64,000 nt of DNA from Xanthomarina spongicola (GTDB lineage Bacteria > Bacteroidota > Bacteroidia > Flavobacteriales > Flavobacteriaceae): the NCBI RefSeq assembly GCF_003148645.1, contig NZ_QGGP01000002.1:479525-543524 (forward strand). The letters are read 5' to 3'. This document shows, piece by piece, positions 44,216 to 53,167 of this stretch (within the stretch, counting starts at the first letter, position 1; every line of letters begins with the position of its first letter). The notes beneath the pieces were generated by a model. The model had not been told where the DNA came from. It was given only the letters and a program-made list of their open reading frames with translations, and made no database searches. The position numbers were made by a program, and so were the translations under genes.

Positions 44216-44623
44216 TTAAACTTTTATTTCTGAAAAAGAATTAGATTGAATAGCAGCATCATCTGCTGGAAGGCTTATTTGGTGTCCTTTAAACAGTTTT
44301 CCATCTTTAACTTGCCAAATACAAATGTAATGTGCTAAAGGAGTTTCTTCTTCTTCATTTTCGATAGTTCTCCCATAAACTGTATATCTAGTTGTTACAA
44401 AATCTGCTTCTTCTAAAAAATGACTATTTTCATACCTCAATGAGATATAATTTTCATTTATATTTTTAAAGAATGAATAAATATCTTCGAAATTCAATAT
44501 TTTAAATCCTCTACTACTATTCCAATGTAATTCACAATCTTTATGAAAAAACTGATTAACAACATCCAGATTATTAACTAAATCTGACTGATAAAATTTT
44601 TTTAAGACTTCTTTAGGGCTCAT
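44216..44623 (-). CDS. NTF2-like/SnoaL-type small protein
   Basis: The 135-residue protein fits the NTF2-like cone fold: two N-terminal helices (P-K-E-V-L-K-K-F-Y-Q-S-D-L-V), H-K-D-C-E-L-H-W, and a curved sheet with T-R-Y-T-V-Y-G-R-T-I and Y-I-C-I-W-Q-V-K-D-G-K. Such proteins bind small ligands or act as isomerases or hydrolases; no catalytic residue can be assigned. Its start immediately follows the LpxD-like stop, so the genes are coupled. Confidence 0.82.
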   Translation of the reverse strand: MSPKEVLKKFYQSDLVNNLDVVNQFFHKDCELHWNSSRGFKILNFEDIYSFFKNINENYISLRYENSHFLEEADFVTTRYTVYGRTIENEEEETPLAHYICIWQVKDGKLFKGHQISLPADDAAIQSNSFSEIKV

Positions 44624-45559
44624 TTATTTAATTTTTAATCTCTCTAATATTTCAGGAATCTTTCTAATTGCTGCAATTTCTTTATATTTTGATCTAAAAT
44701 CATCTGCTGGAGTTCCAAAATAGCTTTTATTTCCATCCAGAGATTTACTTACACCTGATTGAGCAGAAATTACAGCTTTTTCGCCAATTGTTATTCCACT
44801 TGTAATACCAACTTGACCCCAAATAGTTACTTCATCTTCAATAATTACACAACCAGCAATACCTACTTGAGATGCAATAAGACATTTTTTTCCTATTACT
44901 GTATCGTGTCCAACTTGAATTTGATTATCTAATTTTGATCCTTCTCCAATTGTAGTATCTGCAGTCACACCTCTATCAATGGTACACAAGGCTCCAATAT
45001 CTACGTAATCTTGTATAACAACACGTCCACCTGATTTTAATTGATCGAAGCCTTCAGGGCGTTTCTTATAATAAAATGCACTTGCTCCTAAAATTGAACC
45101 AGCATGTATAATGACATTATTACCAATAACAGTATCATCATAAATACTAACATTAGAATGAATGATGCAATTGTCTCCAATTACTACATTATTTCCAATA
45201 AAACAATTTGGTTGAATAATGGTGTCTTTACCAATTTTGGCTGATGGTGAAATGGCTGAATTTGATGAAACAAATGGTTTAAAATGTTGTGTAAGCTTAT
45301 TGAAATCCCGAAACGGATCGTTACTTATCAACAGAGCCTTACCTTCTGGACATGCTACTTCTTTATTAATTAACACTATTGTAGCTGCAGACTCTAATGC
45401 TTTATCGTAATATTTTGGATGGTCTACAAAAACAATATCTCCTGCTTCTACAACATGAATTTCGTTCATGCCTAGAACTTGAAAATTTGCATCGCCAATA
45501 AACTGACAATCAATTATTTCTGATATTTGCTTTAAAGTATGTGGATTAGGAAACTTCAT
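44624..45559 (-). CDS. LpxD-like acyltransferase paralogue
   Basis: The 311-residue protein has an LpxD-like N-terminal domain (residues 1-95) and a left-handed beta-helix made of hexapeptide repeats (about 100-290). The His equivalent to the LpxD catalytic base is present, H218 in [12 protein letters not shown]. It is clearly different from the LpxD at 48471. It may N-acylate another UDP-sugar, or provide a second acyl specificity for lipid A. A heptad-like repeat (45561-45588) separates it from efp. Confidence 0.85.
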   Translation of the reverse strand: MKFPNPHTLKQISEIIDCQFIGDANFQVLGMNEIHVVEAGDIVFVDHPKYYDKALESAATIVLINKEVACPEGKALLISNDPFRDFNKLTQHFKPFVSSNSAISPSAKIGKDTIIQPNCFIGNNVVIGDNCIIHSNVSIYDDTVIGNNVIIHAGSILGASAFYYKKRPEGFDQLKSGGRVVIQDYVDIGALCTIDRGVTADTTIGEGSKLDNQIQVGHDTVIGKKCLIASQVGIAGCVIIEDEVTIWGQVGITSGITIGEKAVISAQSGVSKSLDGNKSYFGTPADDFRSKYKEIAAIRKIPEILERLKIK

Positions 45560-45560
45560 A

Positions 45561-45605
45561 TTTTCAGTTTTCAGTTCCAGTTATCAGTCTATTCACCGAA
45601 AACTG
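45561..45605. repeat. TTNTCAG heptad repeats with inverted arm
   Basis: In the 64-base spacer between efp and the LpxD-like gene, TTTTCAG occurs twice in tandem (45561-45574), followed by the degenerate units TTCCAG and TTATCAG (45575-45587). CAGTTTTC (45565-45572) is repeated inverted as GAAAACTG (45598-45605). I have an impression of similar CAGTTTTCAGTT-type remnants in other Flavobacteriaceae spacers, but cannot confirm it here. Confidence 0.5.
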
Positions 45606-45623
45606 CTACTGATTTATTGTGGA

Positions 45624-46190
45624 TTACTCTTTAACTCTTTCCTTATAAGTTCCTTTATCTGTTTCAATTTTAATTTTGTCTCCTTCATTAATAAACAAAG
45701 GTACATTTACTTCAGCTCCAGTTTCAACTGTTGCAGGTTTTGTAGCATTTGTAGCTGTATTTCCTTTAACACCTGGTTCTGTATGAGTAACTTCAAGAAT
45801 AACACTTGCAGGCATTTCTACTGAAAGAGGCATGTTGTCTTCAGTATTAATAATTACTGTAACAACTTCTCCTTCTTTCATTAATTCTGGTCTATCAAGA
45901 GCAGCTTCAAGTAAACGAATTTGAGTATAATCTTCTGTATTCATAAAATGATAGAATTCGCCATCATGATATAAAAACTGAAATTTATGTGTTTCCACAC
46001 GAACATCTTCTAATTTGTGTCCAGCTGAAAATGTATTATCTAATACTTTTCCATTAGTTACACTTTTCATTTTAGTTCTTACAAAAGCAGGACCTTTACC
46101 TGGTTTTACATGTAAAAATTCAATTATTTTATATATATCGTTGTTATATCTTATACATAATCCGTTTCTAATATCGCTTGTTGTAGCCAT
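45624..46190 (-). CDS. efp: Elongation factor P
   Basis: The 188-residue protein has the three-domain EF-P layout. The loop normally carrying the modified lysine reads K-P-G-K-G-P-A-F, with the lysine at the usual position, so post-translational modification remains possible. The C-terminal G-D-K-I-K-I-E-T-D-K-G-T-Y-K-E-R-V is typical. It relieves ribosome stalling at polyproline. It lies within the lipid A gene string, a common arrangement in Bacteroidota. Confidence 0.97.
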   Translation of the reverse strand: MATTSDIRNGLCIRYNNDIYKIIEFLHVKPGKGPAFVRTKMKSVTNGKVLDNTFSAGHKLEDVRVETHKFQFLYHDGEFYHFMNTEDYTQIRLLEAALDRPELMKEGEVVTVIINTEDNMPLSVEMPASVILEVTHTEPGVKGNTATNATKPATVETGAEVNVPLFINEGDKIKIETDKGTYKERVKE

Positions 46191-46271
46191 TCTATTTTAT
46201 TGTCTTTTGTTATTAAGTTCCTCCTTAGTTTAAGCTTTGGATGGATAAATATTTAGTTTTGTGGTAATTTA

Positions 46272-47057
46272 TTAATTTGATTTAAAATATCCTTTCATAA
46301 TACCACGATGAGAATTCTTGATAAACTGAATAATTTCATCTCTTTCCGGAGTTGCTTCCCATTCTGCTTCAATAATTTCTGAAGCTTGTGTATTATTATA
46401 ATTTTTTTGATATAAAACTCTGTATATATCTTGAATTTCTCTAATTTTTTCTGTTGAAAATCCTCGTCTGCGTAAACCAACTGAATTAATACCAACATAT
46501 GATAAAGGCTCACGTCCAGCTTTAACAAATGGTGGTACATCTTTTCTTACTAAAGATCCTCCAGTTACAAAAGCATGATTGCCAATAGAACAAAACTGAT
46601 GAACTGCTGTCATTCCAGCTAATACAACATAATCTCCAACATTAATATGACCTGCGAGTGTTGAATTATTTGAAAAAATACAGTTGTTACCAACAATACA
46701 GTCGTGAGCAATATGACAATAAGCCATTATTAAACAGTTATCTCCAATAACAGTTTTCATTCTGTCTGTAGTTCCTCTATTTATAGTTACACACTCTCTA
46801 ATTGTAACATTGTTACCAATAATTGTCAAAGTGTCTTCGTCATCAAATTTTAAATCTTGTGGAACAGCAGAAATAACAGCTCCTGGAAAAATATTACAAT
46901 TTTTTCCAATACGAGCACCTTCCATAATGGTTACATTACTTCCAATCCAAGTTCCTTCTCCTATAATAACATTATTATGTATAGTTGTAAAAGGATCAAT
47001 AACTACATTCTTTGCAATTTTAGCTCCAGGATGGACGTATGCGAGTGGTTGATTCAT
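46272..47057 (-). CDS. lpxA: UDP-N-acetylglucosamine O-acyltransferase
   Basis: The 261-residue protein is a left-handed beta-helix with hexapeptide repeats from residue 5 to about 190 and a helical C-terminal domain. The catalytic His is in Y-C-H-I-A-H-D-C. It transfers a 3-hydroxyacyl chain from ACP to UDP-GlcNAc, the first step of lipid A synthesis. It lies 20 bases downstream of the lpxC-fabZ fusion gene in the operon. Confidence 0.96.
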   Translation of the reverse strand: MNQPLAYVHPGAKIAKNVVIDPFTTIHNNVIIGEGTWIGSNVTIMEGARIGKNCNIFPGAVISAVPQDLKFDDEDTLTIIGNNVTIRECVTINRGTTDRMKTVIGDNCLIMAYCHIAHDCIVGNNCIFSNNSTLAGHINVGDYVVLAGMTAVHQFCSIGNHAFVTGGSLVRKDVPPFVKAGREPLSYVGINSVGLRRRGFSTEKIREIQDIYRVLYQKNYNNTQASEIIEAEWEATPERDEIIQFIKNSHRGIMKGYFKSN

Positions 47058-47077
47058 CTATATATAGTTTTACTTCT

Positions 47078-48484
47078 TTATTTTACTTTTGATATTTGAG
47101 CCATAAGCTCAGCTTCTGCACATAATTTACCATTCGAATAAGCATATCCTTGCATATGGCAGATACCTCTACGAATAGGTGAAATTAAATCGCATTTAAA
47201 AATTAAGGTGTCTCCAGGAACAACTTTTTGTTTGAATTTAACGTTATCGATTTTCATGAAAAATGTTAAATAATTTTCAGGATCTGGAACAGTACTTAGA
47301 ACAAGAATACCACCTGTCTGTGCCATAGCTTCAACAATAAGAACTCCAGGCATTACAGGAGCTCCTGGAAAATGTCCAGCAAAGAATGGCTCATTCATTG
47401 TCACATTTTTCATTCCTATAACATGTGATTCTGACAACTCGAAAATTTTGTCAATCAACAAAAAAGGTTGTCTATGTGGCAACATCTCCATTATTTGATT
47501 TACATCCATTAATGGTTCTTGATATAAATCAATGTTAGGCACATTATTTCTACGCTCAATTTTTATAAGTTTAGACATTTTTTTTGCAAATTGAGTATTT
47601 ACAAAATGTCCAGGTTTATTGGCTATTACTTTTCCTCTTAAACGAATACCAATTAATGCTAAGTCTCCAATAACATCTAATAGCTTATGTCTAGCTGCTT
47701 CGTTTGGATAATGTAAAGTTAAGTTATCTAAAATGCCGTTTGGTTTTACTGCAATTGTATCTTTATTAAAAGCGATTTTTAATTTTTCAATTGTATCTGG
47801 AGAAATTTCTTTATCAACATAAACAATTGCATTATTTAAATCACCTCCTTTAATTAAACCATGTTCAAGAAGCATTTCTAGTTCGTGTAAAAAACTAAAA
47901 GTTCTAGAGTCTGATATTTCATCTTTAAAATCTGAAATATGCTTAAGGGTTGCATTTTGTGTGCCTAAAACTTTAGTGCCAAAATCTACCATAGTGGTTA
48001 CTTGGTATTCTGCAGCTGGCATAACTAATATTTCGCTTCCAGATTCTTCGTCTGTATAAGAGATAACATCTGTTACTACATATTCTTCCCTAAAAGCTTC
48101 TTGTTCATCTACTCCAGCCTTTTCTAATGCTTCAACAAAATATTTTGAGGATCCATCCATGATTGGAGGTTCAGACGCATTAAGTTCAATAATTACATTA
48201 TCTAAATCTAAACCTATTAAAGCTGCTAAAACATGCTCAGAAGTTTGAATTGTTACACCATTTTTCTCTAAACAGGTTCCTCTTTGAGTATTTGTTACAT
48301 AATTAGCATCTGCCTCAATATTAGGAGTACCTTCTAAATCGACTCTTTTAAATACATAACCTGTATTTTCAAGAGCAGGCTTAAAAGTTAAAGTTACATT
48401 TTTTCCAGTGTGTAATCCAACACCAGTTAAAGAAACTTCATTTTTAATGGTTTTTTGTTTAACCTCAGTATTAATTATTCCCAT
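47078..48484 (-). CDS. lpxC-fabZ: Bifunctional LpxC deacetylase / FabZ dehydratase
   Basis: The 468-residue fusion has an LpxC zinc deacetylase (about residues 1-310) with [12 protein letters not shown]84 and [13 protein letters not shown] FabZ hotdog dehydratase follows from about 325, with the active-site His in F-F-A-G-H-F-P-G and Glu in V-E-A-M-A-Q. The fusion is characteristic of Bacteroidota. It couples the committed lipid A step to 3-hydroxyacyl-ACP dehydration. It overlaps lpxD by 14 bases. Confidence 0.97.
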   Translation of the reverse strand: MGIINTEVKQKTIKNEVSLTGVGLHTGKNVTLTFKPALENTGYVFKRVDLEGTPNIEADANYVTNTQRGTCLEKNGVTIQTSEHVLAALIGLDLDNVIIELNASEPPIMDGSSKYFVEALEKAGVDEQEAFREEYVVTDVISYTDEESGSEILVMPAAEYQVTTMVDFGTKVLGTQNATLKHISDFKDEISDSRTFSFLHELEMLLEHGLIKGGDLNNAIVYVDKEISPDTIEKLKIAFNKDTIAVKPNGILDNLTLHYPNEAARHKLLDVIGDLALIGIRLRGKVIANKPGHFVNTQFAKKMSKLIKIERRNNVPNIDLYQEPLMDVNQIMEMLPHRQPFLLIDKIFELSESHVIGMKNVTMNEPFFAGHFPGAPVMPGVLIVEAMAQTGGILVLSTVPDPENYLTFFMKIDNVKFKQKVVPGDTLIFKCDLISPIRRGICHMQGYAYSNGKLCAEAELMAQISKVK

Positions 48485-49499
48485 TTACTTTTTTTTCTAT
48501 ATCAGTTATATTTTTTACAATTTTCGGTAAATTTTTAAAATATACATAAGACTTATTCCAGTCACCATAACTAAAAGCTGGAGAGCCTTGTAAGGTTTCA
48601 TTGTCTTTAATACTTCTACCTATTCCTGATTGAGCCTGAATTTTAACATTATTACCAATGGTTAAATGTCCTGCAAAACCAACTTGTCCACCTATTTGAC
48701 AATTTTCGCCAATTTTAGTTGAACCAGCTATACCAGTTTGGGCAGCAATAACTGTATTTTTACCAATCTCTACATTATGAGCTATTTGAATTTGGTTGTC
48801 TAACTTAACACCTCTTCTAATAATAGTTGATCCCAAAGTTGCTCTATCTATAGTAGTAGCAGCTCCAATATCTACAAAGTCTTCAACAATAACATTTCCT
48901 GTTTGTGGTACTTTGTTATATTCTCCTTTTTCGTTTGGAACAAAACCAAAACCGTCTGCTCCTATAATAACTCCAGAATTAATAACACAATTTGAACCAA
49001 TAATAGTTTCAGAATAAATTTTTGCGCCTGCAAATATAATCGTATCACTACCAACTACTACATTATCTCCTAGGTATGAATTTGGAAATATTTTAACATT
49101 ATCACCTATTTTTACATTCTCACCTATATAAGTAAATGCTCCTACATAAATATTAGAACCATAAGTTGCTGTTTTTGAAATAAACGAAGGATCCTCAATT
49201 CCTTGCTTATTTAACTTTACCATATTATAATATTCCAGTAATTTAGAAAATGACTTGTAAGCATCTTCTACTTTAATAAGCGTTGTCTCTAAATTATTTT
49301 CTGGCACAAAAGTTTTATTAACTATTGTTATTGAGGCTTTTGTTGAATATATATATGATTGATATTTAGGATTAGCAAGAAAGGTTAAAGAACCTTCTGT
49401 TCCTTCTTCTATTTTGGAAAGCTTAGATACTTCAACATCTGGATTCCCTACAATGTCTCCTTCTAAAATTCCTGCTATTTGTTGTGCTGTAAATTTCAT
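48471..49499 (-). CDS. lpxD: UDP-3-O-(3-hydroxyacyl)glucosamine N-acyltransferase
   Basis: The 342-residue protein has the LpxD N-terminal uridine-binding domain (residues 1-100) and a hexapeptide beta-helix, with catalytic His H241 in [11 protein letters not shown]. The D-G-F-G-F block near 182-186 is conserved in LpxD. It adds the second 3-hydroxyacyl chain. It is the first gene of the lpxD-lpxC/fabZ-lpxA string, and a -7 element lies only six bases upstream of its start. Confidence 0.96.
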   Translation of the reverse strand: MKFTAQQIAGILEGDIVGNPDVEVSKLSKIEEGTEGSLTFLANPKYQSYIYSTKASITIVNKTFVPENNLETTLIKVEDAYKSFSKLLEYYNMVKLNKQGIEDPSFISKTATYGSNIYVGAFTYIGENVKIGDNVKIFPNSYLGDNVVVGSDTIIFAGAKIYSETIIGSNCVINSGVIIGADGFGFVPNEKGEYNKVPQTGNVIVEDFVDIGAATTIDRATLGSTIIRRGVKLDNQIQIAHNVEIGKNTVIAAQTGIAGSTKIGENCQIGGQVGFAGHLTIGNNVKIQAQSGIGRSIKDNETLQGSPAFSYGDWNKSYVYFKNLPKIVKNITDIEKKVNGNN

Positions 49500-49504
49500 T
49501 CTAG

Positions 49505-49512
49505 CAAAAATA
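49505..49512 (-). promoter_or_regulatory. Candidate -7 element abutting the lpxD start
   Basis: The minus strand reads TATTTTTG followed by C, an exact TAnnTTTG match, ending six bases before the lpxD ATG. If functional, the transcript would be leaderless or nearly so. Confidence 0.3.
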
Positions 49513-49523
49513 GGAAAAAACTC

Positions 49524-50747
49524 CTAAAGTTTTTCTTTAGGGTAACAGATATAATATTTAGTTACTATTTTAGATAGTGCTTTTAGGTATAATTGGTCTG
49601 AAGCTTCAATTATATCTTGAACTTTACCGTTTTTATAAATTATATTTATTTGCTGATTCTTTATTTGGTAAGCTTGATTAGAAATCTCTCCTGTAAAAAC
49701 AAAATAATTGGCTTCATATTTACTTATATTATATGTATCCATTAACTTTTGAATATGAATTTGAAGCGTTTCTTTTTTAATTTTATTATCTTTTAATTTC
49801 ACTTTTAGCAAATCACGATTTATTAGCATATCGCATAAATTTTTTAATACAAAATCGTCATGAAACTGCCATTCTTTCATAGCTGAAACTATGTCGTAGT
49901 CATCTAGTCTAGCAAATATATTAAGAGTCTTATTATTAAAATTTTCTAATAAAATTTCATTAGATAAAAAATATTGTAAGGCTTCACTAGCATGTAATTT
50001 TACTCCATTACGAGTTAACTCTTTGGCTCGCTTTAATACACGAATTAAAAGCTGTTCGGCTACTAAACTTGTTTTATGTAAATACACTTGCCAATACATA
50101 AGTCTTCTAGCAACAAGAAATTTTTCGACACTATAAATGCCTTTTTCTTCAACTACTAATTCGTCTTCTACTACATTTAGCATGGAAATTAAACGTTCGC
50201 TATTAATATTGCCTTCTGCAACACCAGTATAAAAACTATCTCGCTTCAAATAATCTGCTCGATCCATATCTAATTGTCCAGAAATTAACTGACAAAGAAA
50301 TTTTCTAGGGTGTTCTCCTTTAAATATTTGGATAGCTAGCGTTAAACTTAAGTTAAAGTCTTTATTGAGTTGTTCCATAAAAAGCAATGAAATCTCCTCG
50401 TGAGAGACACCATTTACGATACTATGTTCCATAGCATGAGAGAATGGACCATGACCAATGTCGTGTAATAAAATGGCAACATAAAGAGCTTCTTCTTCCT
50501 TAACTGAAATGCTAACACCCTTAAAACGTAGTACATTAACAGCTTTTTGCATTAAATGCATACAACCAAGAGCATGATGAAATCTAGTATGATGTGCTCC
50601 TGGATAAACTAAATAAGACATTCCCATTTGCGAAATTCTTCGCAAGCGCTGAAAATATTTATGTTCAATTAAATCGTAGATTAACGAATTTGGAATAGTA
50701 ATAAATCCGTAAATTGGGTCGTTAAATATTTTAAGTTTGTTTTGCAC
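49524..50747 (-). CDS. HD domain phosphohydrolase (dNTPase-like)
   Basis: The protein has the HD-phosphohydrolase metal motif: H-H-T-R-F-H-H-A-L-G followed by L-L-H-D-I-G-H-G-P-F-S-H. R-R-I-S-Q-M-G and D-M-D-R-A-D-Y-L-K-R-D are also shared with dGTPase/SAMHD1-like enzymes. I start it at the GTG at 50747 ((M)-Q-N-K-L-K-I-F-N-D-P), giving 407 residues. The first ATG at 50798 lies upstream of the candidate promoter box (50781-50788) and inside porX. It probably hydrolyses nucleotides in the cytosol. Confidence 0.87.
   Translation of the reverse strand: MQNKLKIFNDPIYGFITIPNSLIYDLIEHKYFQRLRRISQMGMSYLVYPGAHHTRFHHALGCMHLMQKAVNVLRFKGVSISVKEEEALYVAILLHDIGHGPFSHAMEHSIVNGVSHEEISLLFMEQLNKDFNLSLTLAIQIFKGEHPRKFLCQLISGQLDMDRADYLKRDSFYTGVAEGNINSERLISMLNVVEDELVVEEKGIYSVEKFLVARRLMYWQVYLHKTSLVAEQLLIRVLKRAKELTRNGVKLHASEALQYFLSNEILLENFNNKTLNIFARLDDYDIVSAMKEWQFHDDFVLKNLCDMLINRDLLKVKLKDNKIKKETLQIHIQKLMDTYNISKYEANYFVFTGEISNQAYQIKNQQINIIYKNGKVQDIIEASDQLYLKALSKIVTKYYICYPKEKL
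50732..50739 (+). promoter_or_regulatory. Candidate -7 element of porX
   Basis: TAAGTTTG matches TAnnTTTG exactly, 50 bases before the porX start at 50790. A TTG is found at 50714-50716, at short spacing (15 bases). The element lies within the first codons of the divergent HD gene. Confidence 0.35.
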
Positions 50748-50780
50748 AATCAAGCTTATTCTTTTACTTAATAATTTAAA

Positions 50781-50788
50781 CAAATATA
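50781..50788 (-). promoter_or_regulatory. Candidate -7 element of the HD gene
   Basis: The minus strand reads TATATTTG, an exact TAnnTTTG match, 33 bases before the proposed GTG start (50747). It ends one base before the porX ATG on the other strand. Confidence 0.45.
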
Positions 50789-50789
50789 C

Positions 50790-52343
50790 ATGAACCATAT
50801 AAATATTCTTTGGGTTGACGATGAAATTGATTTACTTAAACCACATATCCTCTTTCTTGAAAAGAAAAATTATTTAGTAACTACTTGTCAAAGTGGTACT
50901 GAAGCTCTTGAGATATTAGACGATAAAAACTTCGACATTGTTTTTTTAGATGAAAACATGCCAGGATTAACAGGATTGGAAACTCTAAATGAAATTAAAG
51001 AAAAACGAGATACACTTCCTGTGGTTATGATAACCAAAAGTGAAGAAGAATATATTATGGAAGAAGCTATTGGTAATAAGATAGCAGACTACTTGATTAA
51101 ACCCGTAAACCCAAATCAGATTTTATTAAGTTTAAAGAAAAATCTAGATCATTCTAGATTAGTCTCAGAGAAAACCACATCTAATTATCAACAAGAATTT
51201 CGAAAAATTGCCATGGATCTTAGTATGGTTAATAGCTTTGAAGATTGGGTTAGTTTATATCAGAAACTTATTTATTGGGAAATACAACTTGAAAACATAG
51301 AAGATGCTGGTATGTTTGAAATATTAGAATCGCAAAAAAGTGAAGCTAATACGCAATTTGGGAAATTTATTGACAAGCATTATCCAACCTGGTTTGAACC
51401 ACATACAGATGCTCCTACTTTATCTCATACCTTATTTAAAAATAAAATTGTTCCAGAATTAAGTAAAGAACAACCTACTTTATTGGTAGTTATTGATAAT
51501 TTGAGATATGATCAATGGAAAGCTTTCGAGCCCATTGTAAATAATTATTATAAAAAAATGAGTGAATCTCCTTTTTATAGTATTCTCCCAACTGCTACTC
51601 AATATGCCAGAAATGCTATATTTTCAGGCCTAATGCCTAGCGATATGGAAAAACTACATCCAGATTTATGGAAAAACGACACAGATGATGGTGGAAAAAA
51701 TTTATATGAAAATGAATTTTTAGAAGCCCAATTAAAACGTCTAGGCCTTTCTCATTTAAAAACTGAATATCATAAAATAACTAATTTAAAAACAGGAAAA
51801 AAACTAGTTGAAAATTTTAGGTCTCTAAAAGATAACGACTTAAGTGTAATCGTGTATAATTTTGTAGATATGCTTTCGCATTCTAAAACTGAAATGGATG
51901 TGGTAAAAGAATTAGCTTCTAATGATAAAGCCTATCGTTCTTTAACACAGAGTTGGTTTAAAAATTCTCCATTGTTGGAAATGATCCAGCAAGCTCAACA
52001 ACTTGGTTTTAAATTGATTTTAACTACAGATCATGGTACTATTAATGTAAAAAACCCTTCGAAAGTGATTGGTGATAAAGACACTAGCTTGAATTTAAGA
52101 TACAAAACAGGACGAAGTTTAACTTATGAAGACAAGGATGTCCTGGTAGCAAAAGACCCAAAAAGCATCCACTTACCTTCTATTAGCATGAGTAGCTCTT
52201 TTATTTTTGCAAAAGGTGATTTGTTTTTTGCTTACCCAAATAACTACAATCATTATGTAAGTTACTTTAGAAATACTTATCAACATGGTGGCGTTTCGCT
52301 TGAAGAAATGATTATTCCATTTGTTGTTCTAAGTCCAAAATAA
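50790..52343 (+). CDS. porX: PorX, PglZ-domain response regulator of the type IX secretion system
   Basis: The 517-residue protein has an N-terminal receiver domain with D10-D11, phosphoacceptor D54 in V-F-L-D-E-N-M-P-G and K104 in L-I-K-P-V-N-P. A PglZ (alkaline phosphatase superfamily) domain follows from about residue 220 to the end, with L-V-V-I-D-N-L-R-Y-D-Q-W and T-T-D-H-G-T metal-binding motifs. This architecture defines PorX, which with the kinase PorY controls T9SS genes and has phosphodiesterase activity towards oligoadenylates. Two T9SS cargo genes lie in the same window. Confidence 0.95.
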   Translation: MNHINILWVDDEIDLLKPHILFLEKKNYLVTTCQSGTEALEILDDKNFDIVFLDENMPGLTGLETLNEIKEKRDTLPVVMITKSEEEYIMEEAIGNKIADYLIKPVNPNQILLSLKKNLDHSRLVSEKTTSNYQQEFRKIAMDLSMVNSFEDWVSLYQKLIYWEIQLENIEDAGMFEILESQKSEANTQFGKFIDKHYPTWFEPHTDAPTLSHTLFKNKIVPELSKEQPTLLVVIDNLRYDQWKAFEPIVNNYYKKMSESPFYSILPTATQYARNAIFSGLMPSDMEKLHPDLWKNDTDDGGKNLYENEFLEAQLKRLGLSHLKTEYHKITNLKTGKKLVENFRSLKDNDLSVIVYNFVDMLSHSKTEMDVVKELASNDKAYRSLTQSWFKNSPLLEMIQQAQQLGFKLILTTDHGTINVKNPSKVIGDKDTSLNLRYKTGRSLTYEDKDVLVAKDPKSIHLPSISMSSSFIFAKGDLFFAYPNNYNHYVSYFRNTYQHGGVSLEEMIIPFVVLSPK

Positions 52344-52417
52344 ATCTGTGTAATGCAAAAATATCCGACGAAATACACTTTTTATTAGTTTTTTTAAATA
52401 ATTCTTCATATTATTGT

Positions 52418-52840
52418 ATGCTTAATTCAAGTAATTTGAATATTAATTATAGTTTAAAAGAGTTACAAACTGTTGCTAAACAACTTATAAAGAACCTGAA
52501 AAGTAAAACTATTTTACTTGAAGGAGATATGGGAGTTGGAAAAACAACTTTAATAAAAGAACTTGTAAAAGCACTTGGAAGTGCAGACGAAGTTAGTAGT
52601 CCAACCTTTTCTATAGTTAATGAATATGAATTGAAAAATGATAAAATTTATCATTTCGATTTTTATAGAATAAAAGATATCGAAGAAGCCTATAATTTTG
52701 GCATTGAAGATTATTTAGATTCTAATAATTGGATTATTATTGAATGGCCTGAATTAATTGAAGAATTAATTACAGATAAATATAATCGTATAATTTTATC
52801 ATTAAATGATGATAATACTAGAAAAATAGTTTTAAAATAA
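52418..52840 (+). CDS. tsaE: tRNA threonylcarbamoyladenosine biosynthesis ATPase TsaE
   Basis: The 140-residue ATPase has a P-loop G-D-M-G-V-G-K-T-T (residues 36-44), S-S-P-T-F-S-I-V-N-E-Y, H-F-D-F-Y-R and I-I-E-W-P-E, all conserved in TsaE. It drives turnover of the TsaB-TsaD complex in t6A37 tRNA modification. It lies 74 bases after porX and may be transcribed with it. Confidence 0.95.
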   Translation: MLNSSNLNINYSLKELQTVAKQLIKNLKSKTILLEGDMGVGKTTLIKELVKALGSADEVSSPTFSIVNEYELKNDKIYHFDFYRIKDIEEAYNFGIEDYLDSNNWIIIEWPELIEELITDKYNRIILSLNDDNTRKIVLK

Positions 52841-52900
52841 TTGTTAAACGAGTTAAAATAAACAACAAAAACAACCAAATCTGCCTGAAATTTGAACCGA

Positions 52901-52917
52901 TTACGGAAAAACCGTAA
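52901..52917. repeat. Short inverted repeat in the tsaE/small-peptide spacer
   Basis: TTACGG-AAAAA-CCGTAA is a perfect 6-base inverted repeat with a 5-base loop. It lies about 85 bases before the -7 element of the small peptide gene. It could be an operator or a weak terminator for tsaE. The right side lacks a T-run. Confidence 0.3.
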
Positions 52918-52989
52918 CGGAAAATTTAAAATTCCCTGTTTTTAACATAATTTTAACATTTAAGCAAATAGGTGATGCATGTTCTTAGT

Positions 52990-52997
52990 TACATTTG
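52990..52997 (+). promoter_or_regulatory. Candidate -7 element of the small secreted peptide gene
   Basis: TACATTTG matches TAnnTTTG exactly, 29 bases before the ATG at 53027. This supports independent transcription of the small peptide gene. Confidence 0.45.
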
Positions 52998-53026
52998 AGG
53001 TATTAATTAATTAAATCCCTTAAATT

Positions 53027-53167
53027 ATGAAAACTAAAAAGTATGTAATTGCAATTGCAATTTTCGGTGGAATGTTGTTTACAGCACAAGCAACAAATTT
53101 ATTTCAAGCAAATGAAGACGCACCAAAAATTGAAAGAAGAGCTTACCCAATTCCGTCACACGGATAA
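53027..53167 (+). CDS. Small secreted peptide (46 residues)
   Basis: The ATG at 53027 opens a 46-codon frame ending in TAA at 53165-53167. Residues 1-22 form a clear signal sequence (M-K-T-K-K then a hydrophobic core, ending F-T-A-Q-A). The mature part would be about 24 residues and ends I-E-R-R-A-Y-P-I-P-S-H-G. It has its own -7 element. Its 3-prime 56 bases overlap, in another frame, the start of the membrane protein gene at 53112. I know no family. It may be a secreted factor, or a leader that couples translation of the next gene. Confidence 0.6.
   Translation: MKTKKYVIAIAIFGGMLFTAQATNLFQANEDAPKIERRAYPIPSHG

Noticed and set aside
46191-46240. GGAGG-like Shine-Dalgarno sequence upstream of efp on the minus strand
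   Set aside because: It is about 40 bases from the start codon, too far to position a ribosome, and other genes here lack such sites.
46295-46540. Second minus-strand frame within lpxA
   Set aside because: The lpxA frame carries the hexapeptide repeats and catalytic His; the alternative frame is a Lys/Ile-rich artefact of AT-rich codons.
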